Assembly (NCBI RefSeq): GCF_012271785.1
Contig: NZ_JAAWVT010000005.1
Span: 227,118 to 291,117, forward strand
Source of the DNA: Paeniglutamicibacter terrestris
GTDB taxonomy: Bacteria > Actinomycetota > Actinomycetes > Actinomycetales > Micrococcaceae
Reading direction: 5' to 3'
Length of the DNA stretch: 64,000 bases
Shown piece after piece: positions 57,194-64,000 of this stretch (the stretch's first letter is position 1; the number at the start of each line of letters is the position of its first letter). A model generated the notes under the pieces. The model ran no database searches. It had not been told where the DNA came from and worked only from the letters and a program-made list of their open reading frames with translations. A program made the position numbers and the translations under genes.

Positions 57194-57583
57194 ATGACAC
57201 CCGGTGAAGAAGAAGCTGATCGGGGTTATCTAGCCAAGCTGGTGTTGCCGGGCGGCAAAGAACCCGACCCGCGCTTCACCTTAGCCAATGAGCGCACGTT
57301 CTTGGCCTGGATTCGCACGTCGCTCGCCTTCCTAGCCGGTGGCATTGCGTTGGAAGTCTTTGCCTCTCCAGCATTTCCAGGATCTTTGCGCACCGGAATC
57401 TCACTGCTCCTGATCATTATGGGGATCCTGATAAGTGCCGGGGCCGCGTTGCGATGGCGACTCATTGAATCGTCGATGCGCCACAACAAACCTCTCCCAC
57501 TGCCGCTCCTGATCCCGTTGTTGGGTCTTGGTGGAGCCATTGCCGCAACTATTGTGGCGGTGCTGATAGCGACCAGTTCATGA
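57194..57583 (+). CDS. DUF202 (YidH-like) membrane protein
   Basis: 129 residues from ATG 57194, chosen because GGAGAG precedes it; ATG 57173 lacks a site. The DUF202 signature DPRFTLANERTFLAWIRTSL precedes a first helix (LAFLAGGIALEVF) and two more helices (about 58-78 and 100-125). Small inner-membrane proteins of unknown function. The stop overlaps the second DUF202 gene, and the two probably form one complex. Confidence 0.88.
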   Translation: MTPGEEEADRGYLAKLVLPGGKEPDPRFTLANERTFLAWIRTSLAFLAGGIALEVFASPAFPGSLRTGISLLLIIMGILISAGAALRWRLIESSMRHNKPLPLPLLIPLLGLGGAIAATIVAVLIATSS

Positions 57584-57918
57584 ATCGTTCCGGGGCCGTC
57601 TCTGCGCACAACGACTCGGGGTTGCAACCCGAGCGGACGATTATGGCGTGGGGCAGGACCACGATGTCTCTCTGCGTGGCCGGGCTGATCTTCTTACGCT
57701 GGTTACCGCACTACGGACTGTCCGTCCTGTTGATGGTGGCCCTCTGCCTGTCCTTGGCGGGCGGCATCTATTTCACACAACGTAAACGCTATGCCCGTGC
57801 ATCAGCGGGCGTGCGCGATGAACGTATTCACGCCGACGCGGTGGCGGTGACTTCCATGACCGCCGTGGTGTTTACTTTGGGCGTCGTCGGAATCATTGTG
57901 GTGCTCGGAAACCAGTAA
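57580..57918 (+). CDS. Second DUF202 membrane protein
   Basis: 112 residues. The signature is GLQPERTIMAWGRTTMSL, with helices at about 30-50, 48-66 and 88-108. The start overlaps the stop of the first DUF202 gene (ATGA). Its last 117 bp are overlapped on the opposite strand by the 3' end of the peroxiredoxin gene. Confidence 0.88.
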   Translation: MNRSGAVSAHNDSGLQPERTIMAWGRTTMSLCVAGLIFLRWLPHYGLSVLLMVALCLSLAGGIYFTQRKRYARASAGVRDERIHADAVAVTSMTAVVFTLGVVGIIVVLGNQ

Positions 57919-58437
57919 ATTCCTCAGCTGCTCCAGGAGATGCCGTGGGTGCCCCGCTGCATCCGTGATGCCCAGCTGCACGTGGGTGATAATTCCTGCC
58001 GAAACCACGAGCGTACTGCGTACGTAGAGTCTCTCGGAATCGAATTCGAAGGTGGGAAGTCCCAAGGCCGATACCAAGGTGAATTCGGGATCCGAAAGGA
58101 GGGGATAACCCAGATGAAGACGCTCCGCGGCCTCCTGTTGGTACTCGCTGTGCTGGCTAGATAGGCCCAGAAGTGAGTATCCGATGGCGGCGAAGTCACT
58201 CGCCAAGTCGCGGAACTCGCAAGACTCTGCGGTGCATCCTTTGGCGCCGGGAACCATCGACCATTGGGGTGCTTCGGCGACATCTGGCCGTCCCGTTTTG
58301 GGGTAAATGAACAAAATGAAAGAACTGGCGGGGAACTCTCTGGCCGTGAACCTCGTGCCGTCGGTGGAGCGGAATGCACCGTCGGGAAACGCCGTACCGA
58401 TCATTTGGCGTGTTGCTAGGTCTAGATCGGAGTTCAT
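57802..58437 (-). CDS. Peroxiredoxin (AhpC/TSA, PrxQ-like)
   Basis: 211 residues. The thioredoxin-fold peroxidase shows FILFIYPKTGRPDVAE, then PGAKGCTAESCEFRDLA, where the first Cys is the peroxidatic residue and the second, five residues on, is PrxQ-like. It reduces peroxides using thioredoxin. The recognisable domain ends near residue 172 (HLLEQLRNLLVSE). The last 38 residues are His/Ser-rich and read antisense through the DUF202 gene, so the original stop codon was probably lost. Divergent from the biosynthetic operon at 58780. Confidence 0.85.
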   Translation of the reverse strand: MNSDLDLATRQMIGTAFPDGAFRSTDGTRFTAREFPASSFILFIYPKTGRPDVAEAPQWSMVPGAKGCTAESCEFRDLASDFAAIGYSLLGLSSQHSEYQQEAAERLHLGYPLLSDPEFTLVSALGLPTFEFDSERLYVRSTLVVSAGIITHVQLGITDAAGHPRHLLEQLRNLLVSEHHNDSDDAQSKHHGGHGSHRHRVGVNTFIAHAR

Positions 58438-58779
58438 GGGATCAGTATCCCATTCTCCGGTCTTCTGATTCCGTCGAGGCTATCCGTGTCTGTCGGCCTG
58501 GTTGGCGGGCTCATCCAGAAGACGCAAGTACACGTTGCTCGGTGGCGGAAGGCGCTAGGGACTTTTGCGGCTTTTGTCAGGTAAATCAAAGGTTGACCAG
58601 TAAAAGTAACTGTGACACGGACTCTTGCGTCAGCGGTGTTGCCGACGCGCCGGGGCATTTGTGCTCAGCGACGGTTCGACTTCACATAGACTGACGCCAG
58701 AGCCAGCCGAGTATTTTCTGCACCAGTAGATGTGCCGTGCGACCACAGAATTTCCAGTCCACAAGATTGAGGAATGTCC
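58438..58779. other. Divergent intergenic region upstream of the biosynthetic operon
   Basis: 342 bp between the peroxiredoxin and SbnA-like genes. It contains a TTGACC hexamer near 58590 and a TAGACT hexamer about 100 bp before the operon, but no well-spaced pair. No iron-box-like palindrome was seen. Confidence 0.35.
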
Positions 58780-59769
58780 ATGAGTTTTGGTACGTTGAGC
58801 CCGTTTGTGTCGCCCACAGTCCAGCTGACCCAACTGTTTGATGCACCCGATATTGAGGTGTTCGCCAAGTTAGATTCCCTCCAACTCTCGGGCAGCACCA
58901 AAGAACGAACGGCCGCCAGCCTCATTGACGGACTCCTGGACTCGGGACGTCTGGCCGAAGGCGGAATGATCGTGGAGTCCACGTCGGGAAATCTTGGAAT
59001 GGCTTTGGCACGACAGTGCGTCGTTCGGGGCATCAAATTTGTTGCCGTGGTTGACCAGAATGCCAACGCCTCGGCACTTGAAATCATGCGTGCCTTTGGC
59101 GCCGCCATCGATGTGGTCCCCACCCCGCCGGACGGAAACAAGTTGTCGGCCAGGAGGAAGCGGGTTGAGCAACTACTGGCCGAACACCCCTGCGCTGTCA
59201 CGACGAACCAATACGGTTCCTTGGATAACCCCGCGGCACATTTCTCCTCGACGATGCCGGAGATCATTGAGGCGATGGACGGACGGCTGGACATGCTTTT
59301 TGTCGCCACCAGTACCACCGGGACACTGCTGGGATGCCAAAACTACATCAGGCACCATCAGCTGAAAACGAAGATCGTTGCGGTAGATTCACTCGGCTCG
59401 GTGTTATTCGGCGGCGAGTCAGGAACCAGGTCTTTGCCGGGACTCGGTGCGGGAATCGTCCCGGAGCTGGCGCTGGCGGCAGAGCCCGACATCGTCTGGC
59501 GCATCGAGGAGCTTGAGATGGTTGCGGGGTGCAAACTACTTGCGCAACGAGAGGGGATCCTTGCAGGGGCCTCCACCGGGGCAATCGTCGCGGCCATGAG
59601 CCGCCAACTGCCGTCCATACCCGCCGGATCTAGAATCGCATTCCTCGTCCACGACTCCGGGGTTCCCTACCTGCATACGGTATACAACGACACGTGGGTG
59701 CAGGAAAACCTCGCCGGAAAAACCACGGTTAAGGCGGGCTTCGGAACCACAAGCGCAGGGGTGTTGTGA
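58780..59769 (+). CDS. SbnA-like PLP-dependent cysteine synthase family enzyme
   Basis: 329 residues from ATG 58780, fixed by GAGGA at 58769-58773; ATG 58774 would be too close. Fold-type II PLP enzyme: PLP Lys in LQLSGSTKERTA, STSGNLGMALA loop, and the phosphate-binding ATSTTGTLLG. Its closest pattern is SbnA, which joins O-phosphoserine and glutamate on the way to 2,3-diaminopropionate, rather than CysK. The partner SbnB (NAD-dependent) is not present in this window. It heads a three-gene operon with GTGA overlaps. Confidence 0.82.
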   Translation: MSFGTLSPFVSPTVQLTQLFDAPDIEVFAKLDSLQLSGSTKERTAASLIDGLLDSGRLAEGGMIVESTSGNLGMALARQCVVRGIKFVAVVDQNANASALEIMRAFGAAIDVVPTPPDGNKLSARRKRVEQLLAEHPCAVTTNQYGSLDNPAAHFSSTMPEIIEAMDGRLDMLFVATSTTGTLLGCQNYIRHHQLKTKIVAVDSLGSVLFGGESGTRSLPGLGAGIVPELALAAEPDIVWRIEELEMVAGCKLLAQREGILAGASTGAIVAAMSRQLPSIPAGSRIAFLVHDSGVPYLHTVYNDTWVQENLAGKTTVKAGFGTTSAGVL

Positions 59770-61379
59770 CTCGGATTGCCATGATCGGCGGCGGACCCAA
59801 GACGCTGTTCGCCCTGCTCGAACTCCATGATGTGCTGTCCCCGGAACGGGCCGGAACACTGCACGTTGACGTGTACGATCCGCATCCGCCCGGTGCCGGA
59901 CGAGTTTGGCAAAGTGGACAGCCCGAGGTCCTGCGGCTCAATGTCGCCTCACGGATCGTCGACGCCAGCTCAAGGCTGGACGATCAGAATTTCGGTACAT
60001 GGGCAGCATGCAACGCCCCGCAGTACATGAACGACACATATCCGCCGCGTGCAGTGGTGGGCCGATACCTGAGCGAACAATTCCGCACTCTCTCGGAACA
60101 GGGGAACATGGAGTTAAATCACGTCCCCCTCGTGGTGCTTGCCGTGGTCCGGGATGTAGCGGGCTGGCAGGTGCACACTGCGGAAGGCGCGGAGTTCTAC
60201 GATGAAGTGGTACTGGCCACGGGTCACGGTTTGTCCGACGATCCGAGCGCGGAGGAGATTCCCACGGCTCAAAATGCAACGCCGCTCATCGGCGAATACG
60301 GATCGCTCACCGAGGCGCGGATTCCGCCAGGCGGTCGCGTTCGCCTCCGGGGTGCAGCCCTGACCGCTTATGACGTTGCCCTGCTACTTACCGAAGGCCG
60401 TGGTGGTCGCTGGGAAACGGACACCACGGATGGAACCGGCTCCCTGCGCTACCTAGCCAGTGGGCGAGAGCCGTCCAGAATCATCATGACCTCGCGCACG
60501 GGGTTGCCCATGGATCCTAAACCCGAGTCGATTCCTCCGGAAATCGTTGAACTCATCCGGTCGCGCGCTCAACAACTTCGCCGATGGGGGAGTGATCTGG
60601 CTACTGCCGCCGAGACCAATCCCCACAAGATGGACGAGTTATGGCGGATCCTGCTTGACGCAGCCGCGGACTGCGCCGCGATGGCGGGGCTGAGGACCTC
60701 AAAACTTCAGTTGTGGCGCACCGCGCTGACCGGTCGATCGGCGGATATGGGGACCGGTGACAGCGTGGAGGGGTTGTGGCGGCGTAGTCTCGCGGTCAAT
60801 AGGGGAGCAGCGGAGCCCACCACACGTTGGGTGTGGGCTCGAGTGTGGTCGGGACTTTACGCTCAACTCGTTGTGGCCATCGACAGGGTTCGGTGGGAGC
60901 CGCGGCAGCGCAAACTCTTTGACCGGATCGCACGGAATTTCGAGCGGATGGCCTTTGGGCCCCCGGAGCGCACGGTGCGGCGGCTGGTGGCACTCTTTGA
61001 GGCTGGCCTGCTGGTACAGGATAGATCCGCGGGGGACGCAGATCGTCACGCAGAAATTGTAGTTGATGCTCTGACTCCGTCGCCAGGGATTCTACTCAAG
61101 CCCGAGGGTGCAGCGAAATCATCGTTGTTCGCGGGCCTGCTCGAGGCGGGAGAAATTTCGGTACGCAGCGGAGAACGCGGACTGCTGACCGACCTCGACG
61201 GGACCTGTATAAACGCTCGGGGGCAGCGTTACGAATCCTTGACCGCTCTTGGCCGGCCAACCGAAGGACCTACCCTGGGCCACGACACCCTGAACAGATC
61301 CCTGCATGAGGAGCCCCGACGTTGGGCCCGAAGAATTGCCAGCCAGCTACCGCTGCCCGCCCCCTCACTAAGCGAGTGA
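59766..61379 (+). CDS. FAD/NAD(P)-binding protein, NAD_binding_9-like
   Basis: 537 residues from GTG 59766 overlapping the previous stop. The dinucleotide motif IAMIGGGPKTLFALLEL lies at the N-terminus, with DVYDPHPPGAGRVWQSG typical of the FAD-NAD(P)-binding family found in natural-product and metallophore clusters. A second motif resembling VRLRGAALTAYDVALLL lies near residue 197. The reaction is unknown; it may oxidise or hydroxylate a product of the flanking PLP enzymes. Confidence 0.8.
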   Translation: MTRIAMIGGGPKTLFALLELHDVLSPERAGTLHVDVYDPHPPGAGRVWQSGQPEVLRLNVASRIVDASSRLDDQNFGTWAACNAPQYMNDTYPPRAVVGRYLSEQFRTLSEQGNMELNHVPLVVLAVVRDVAGWQVHTAEGAEFYDEVVLATGHGLSDDPSAEEIPTAQNATPLIGEYGSLTEARIPPGGRVRLRGAALTAYDVALLLTEGRGGRWETDTTDGTGSLRYLASGREPSRIIMTSRTGLPMDPKPESIPPEIVELIRSRAQQLRRWGSDLATAAETNPHKMDELWRILLDAAADCAAMAGLRTSKLQLWRTALTGRSADMGTGDSVEGLWRRSLAVNRGAAEPTTRWVWARVWSGLYAQLVVAIDRVRWEPRQRKLFDRIARNFERMAFGPPERTVRRLVALFEAGLLVQDRSAGDADRHAEIVVDALTPSPGILLKPEGAAKSSLFAGLLEAGEISVRSGERGLLTDLDGTCINARGQRYESLTALGRPTEGPTLGHDTLNRSLHEEPRRWARRIASQLPLPAPSLSE

Positions 61380-61381
61380 CC

Positions 61382-62785
61382 ATGAAAACGATGATGCAGG
61401 GTATAGCGCCCCTTACCGCTCGGCTCGAACCGTGGATGGAATCGGTGATGGCCGATACGCAGCTCTGCGCGGAGCTGCTTGAGCGCCACGGATCACCCCT
61501 CAATTTGCACAACTTTTCCGCCATGGAGCGCAACGTTGCGGAGTTACGCGCAGCGGCAGCGAATCATGACATCACCTTCCAGATCTATCTGGCCCGGAAG
61601 GCGAACAAGACGATCGGCGCAGTAGAACAGGCGGCGGCCAGTGACTGTGGGATCGATGTGGCGAGCCTCAACGAGCTTCGCCAAGTCTTGGACACGGGAG
61701 TGCCGGGCGAGAAAATCGTTCTCACCGCCGCCGTGAAATCAACAGCGCTGCTTCGCCTGGCGGTCACCAATAACGTGGTGATCAGCTTGGATAACTACGA
61801 CGAGGCTGCCGAACTTCTGGGGCTAGAACCCATTCCCGGCAAACCACTGCGCGTGGCCCTGCGTCTTGCGTCGGATGATCCAGCGATCCCGCCCACCCGC
61901 TTTGGCCTCAAAGCCGAGCACTGGCTCAATGATCTCAACACGTTGGATGCCCACCAGCGCCTGAAGATTGAAGGCATCCATTTCCACCTCAATGGTTATG
62001 ACCATACTCAGCGCGCAATTCTTATCGTTGAGGCGCTGAGCTTCATCGAGCGGCTGCGGATGCTGGGCCATCGGCCGAGCTTCATTGACATGGGTGGTGG
62101 CATCCCGATGTCCTATCTCGAGAGTGCGGCGCAGTGGGACCACTTCTGGTCGGAGCTTTCCGCCCTTCCGGCAGGGAATGAGGAATTAACCTGGAAATCC
62201 GATCGACTCGGTGCCCAAGGTCCGGCGCCAAGCGCCGCCGTATACCCATATCACCAGTCACTGGTTCGCGGGCCATGGTTGGATCGTCTGTTGCGCTCCC
62301 GACCCGATGGCCAGCCGTTATCTATCGCGGATCGGCTGCGCAGCCAGAACATCGAATTGCGGTGTGAACCGGGGAGGTCCTTGCTTGATGGCTGTGGTAT
62401 CACCCTCGCCAGCGTCGCCTTCAGCAAAAGCCGCAGTGACGGTATGCCGTTGGTTGGTCTGCATATGAATCGAACCCAATGTCGTTCCACCTCGGCAGAT
62501 TTTCTGCTGGACCCCATTCTGCTGCAGGCCGCCGAGCCAGTGCGTGAGCGTTCACCTCTCAGCGGTTTTTTGGTGGGGGCCTATTGCATCGAGGAGGAGC
62601 TGCTATTGCGCAGAAGATTCGATTTTCCCCACGGTGTTGCGCCACGGGACATCGTGGTTTTTCCTAATACTGCCGGCTATTTGATGCACATCGTGGAGAG
62701 CGCGTCGCACCAGTTGCCGCTCGCCGCCAACCTGCGCTGGGATGGCCAAGGCTGGGTACCCGATGCCATTGATGAGCTCGTGTGA
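61382..62785 (+). CDS. Y4yA-type PLP-dependent decarboxylase family protein
   Basis: 467 residues from ATG 61382; the in-frame GTG 61376 overlaps the previous stop and could be the true coupled start. Fold-type III PLP enzyme of the diaminopimelate/ornithine decarboxylase group: the PLP Lys in IYLARKANKTIGAV, CGIDVASLNELRQVL, GIHFHLNGYDHTQRA, DMGGGIPMSYL and RCEPGRSLLDGCG. The combination matches Y4yA, which in rhizobial plasmids lies beside a cysteine-synthase homologue. It could decarboxylate or racemise an amino acid made by the SbnA-like enzyme. Last gene of the operon. Confidence 0.85.
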   Translation: MKTMMQGIAPLTARLEPWMESVMADTQLCAELLERHGSPLNLHNFSAMERNVAELRAAAANHDITFQIYLARKANKTIGAVEQAAASDCGIDVASLNELRQVLDTGVPGEKIVLTAAVKSTALLRLAVTNNVVISLDNYDEAAELLGLEPIPGKPLRVALRLASDDPAIPPTRFGLKAEHWLNDLNTLDAHQRLKIEGIHFHLNGYDHTQRAILIVEALSFIERLRMLGHRPSFIDMGGGIPMSYLESAAQWDHFWSELSALPAGNEELTWKSDRLGAQGPAPSAAVYPYHQSLVRGPWLDRLLRSRPDGQPLSIADRLRSQNIELRCEPGRSLLDGCGITLASVAFSKSRSDGMPLVGLHMNRTQCRSTSADFLLDPILLQAAEPVRERSPLSGFLVGAYCIEEELLLRRRFDFPHGVAPRDIVVFPNTAGYLMHIVESASHQLPLAANLRWDGQGWVPDAIDELV

Positions 62786-62968
62786 CATGGCGGCCGATGC
62801 CCACAGCAGATTCGGTTGCGCCCGAAGTGTTCTCTAGGCCTTGACTCGGAGAGAGGTCAAAGGGAGGCTCGATACAGACACTGAGCCACTTTGTGCCCTG
62901 GCACCGACATCGGCCAACTCGTGGCGCAGCAGATCTTCAACCGTTCACCACGATTCGAGGAGAGCACC

Positions 62969-63514
62969 ATGAGCCACCCATTTAACGAACTGCTCACGAG
63001 CCAGCTCGGCAACGAATTTGCCGCTTCCCAGCAGTACATCGCCATCGCTAGTTGGTTTGATGGACAGGATCTGCCGCGGCTGGCCAAGCACTTTTACCGG
63101 CAGTCGTTGGAAGAGCGGAATCACGCCATGATGATGCTCCAATACATGCTGGACCGGGGCATTAAAGTGGAGATTCCAGGCATCGAACCGGTGCGCAACG
63201 ACTTCGGATCGGCCGAGGAACCCCTGGTGCTGGCGCTGGCCCAGGAGATTGAAGTGACAGATCAGATTAAGGCGCTGTTCGCTGCTGCCCGGGCCGAAAA
63301 TGACCCGTTGGGCGAGCAGTTCATGCTCTGGTTCCTCAAGGAGCAGGTCGAAGAGGTCGCCTCGATGTCCACGCTGCTGAATGTCGCCCGTCGGGCGACA
63401 AACGTCTTTGACGTTGAGACGTTCCTGGCACGCGAGCGTGTGGGTGATGGGGGCAGGTCCCGCTCTCCGGTGGAGGGCTCAGGTTCGCCGGCACCAGCCG
63501 GGGGAGCGCTCTAA
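62969..63514 (+). CDS. Ferritin
   Basis: 181 residues from ATG 62969 behind GAGGAG (62957-62962). Four-helix bundle with the ferroxidase residues in LGNEFAASQQYIA, LEERNHAMMMLQYM and KEQVEEVASM. The C-terminus is a Gly/Ser/Pro-rich tail. It stores iron as a 24-mer and protects against Fenton chemistry. A TTGAC-N10-GTCAA dyad lies about 110 bp upstream (62841-62860) and might be an operator. It is transcribed in the same direction as the SbnA/Y4yA operon 183 bp before it. Confidence 0.92.
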   Translation: MSHPFNELLTSQLGNEFAASQQYIAIASWFDGQDLPRLAKHFYRQSLEERNHAMMMLQYMLDRGIKVEIPGIEPVRNDFGSAEEPLVLALAQEIEVTDQIKALFAAARAENDPLGEQFMLWFLKEQVEEVASMSTLLNVARRATNVFDVETFLARERVGDGGRSRSPVEGSGSPAPAGGAL

Positions 63515-63544
63515 CCCCGGACCTTTCGAAGTTTCCCTGACCAT

Positions 63545-63583
63545 GGCCGATGGTCCCGCCCACGGTGGGCGGAACCATCGGCC
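63545..63583. terminator. Hairpin terminator between ferritin and cupin genes
   Basis: GGCCGATGGT..CCGCCCAC (63545-63563) pairs with GTGGGCGG..ACCATCGGCC (63565-63583) with one mismatch. It is shared by the two convergent genes. No U-tract. Confidence 0.75.
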
Positions 63584-63590
63584 GGAGAAC

Positions 63591-63935
63591 TTATGCGCGA
63601 CTGACGATATCGACGGATATTTCTACGGCAGGGACCGTGCCCTGGTTTTCCAGCCAATGCGTGGTGGCGCTGTCTTCCGGCCAACCCACACCGGGTCCAT
63701 AGTGGGTGGCAACCCCATCTCGGTGATCGGTGATCGTGCCCTGCAGGATGTTCACCACCCCGGGTCTGCCCTGATGGTCATGCAGCGGACCGAAAACGCT
63801 TCCGGGGGCCATGGTTATTCTGCGCATCCGAAGTTCTCTCCCGGCCATGCCCGGAATTTCCGGCCCCAAATCAACACTCGTTAAGAGCTCGACCGTCACT
63901 CCGTGAGTCTCGTGTTCACCATGATCGTTGACCAT
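63591..63935 (-). CDS. Cupin domain protein
   Basis: 114 residues from ATG 63935, with GGAAAGG upstream on the minus strand. One conserved beta-barrel with metal ligands in FGPLHDHQGRPGVVNILQG and the second motif in THWLENQGTVPAVEIS. The substrate is unknown; small cupins can be dioxygenases or sugar isomerases. A TTGACA -35-like hexamer (minus strand, plus 63991-63996) lies about 55 bp upstream. The last 65 bp of the window are this leader. Confidence 0.82.
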   Translation of the reverse strand: MVNDHGEHETHGVTVELLTSVDLGPEIPGMAGRELRMRRITMAPGSVFGPLHDHQGRPGVVNILQGTITDHRDGVATHYGPGVGWPEDSATTHWLENQGTVPAVEISVDIVSRA

Positions 63936-64000
63936 CGTCGTTGCCTTTCCGCGCTTCGGTTACTCACATGGTTGACTTCAGGCTTGGGAGTGTCAAGCAA

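Overview
The window is high-GC DNA (about two-thirds G+C). Its gene content fits an actinobacterium of the Micrococcaceae (Arthrobacter, Paeniglutamicibacter or Glutamicibacter type). The signs are an acyl-CoA carboxylase beta/epsilon pair, an LigA with the actinobacterial LGYEAA motif, a MoxR-DUF58-transglutaminase-FHA-kinase cluster, a DUF222/HNH protein, ATGA/GTGA-coupled operons, and strong hairpins mostly without U-tracts. The species cannot be fixed from this sequence alone. No tRNA, rRNA, CRISPR array, insertion sequence or prophage was seen.

Layout. 1-8.4 kb: a TetR/MMPL efflux operon (cut by the left edge), a dicarboxylate/amino-acid:cation symporter, a large LuxR/MalT-like regulator and a DUF885 hydrolase. 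8.6-26.2 kb: one long co-directional cluster. It encodes a 2062-residue membrane-anchored Ig-like/fibronectin-III surface protein, MoxR ATPase, DUF58 protein, TgpA-like membrane transglutaminase (without its catalytic Cys), RDD-FHA protein, PP2C phosphatase, FHA/zinc-ribbon protein, Ser/Thr kinase and FHA protein. Most junctions are stop-start overlaps. This looks like one phospho-regulated cell-envelope machine. 26.3-30.2 kb: acyl-CoA carboxylase (epsilon and beta, minus strand), an SDR and biotin ligase BirA. 30.4-43.1 kb: PH-domain membrane protein, class III adenylate cyclase, PP2C, DNA ligase LigA, inositol-phosphatase family, NagB, GNAT, a maltokinase-cap-like protein and the GatCAB amidotransferase operon.

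43.4-54.7 kb: secreted metallophosphoesterase with a PKD domain, DUF222/HNH protein, an ArsR-VOC-aminoglycoside-phosphotransferase operon, an orphan 5'-damaged oligopeptide ABC ATPase, a Gfo/Idh/MocA dehydrogenase, and a LysR regulator divergent from the threonine-to-glycine pathway (tdh-kbl). 54.8-64 kb: two tiny genes on the minus strand (39 residues each), an FAD oxidoreductase, a DUF202 membrane pair overlapping a peroxiredoxin, then a three-gene putative biosynthetic operon (SbnA-like PLP synthase, FAD/NAD(P)-binding protein, Y4yA-type PLP decarboxylase), a ferritin and a cupin.

Two candidates for little-described systems stand out. One is the 17.6-kb kinase/phosphatase/FHA/MoxR cluster built around a giant adhesin-like protein. 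The other is the SbnA-FAD-Y4yA operon, which resembles part of a diaminopropionate or metallophore pathway and has a ferritin next to it. Every functional statement comes from motif recognition by eye; no database search was run.
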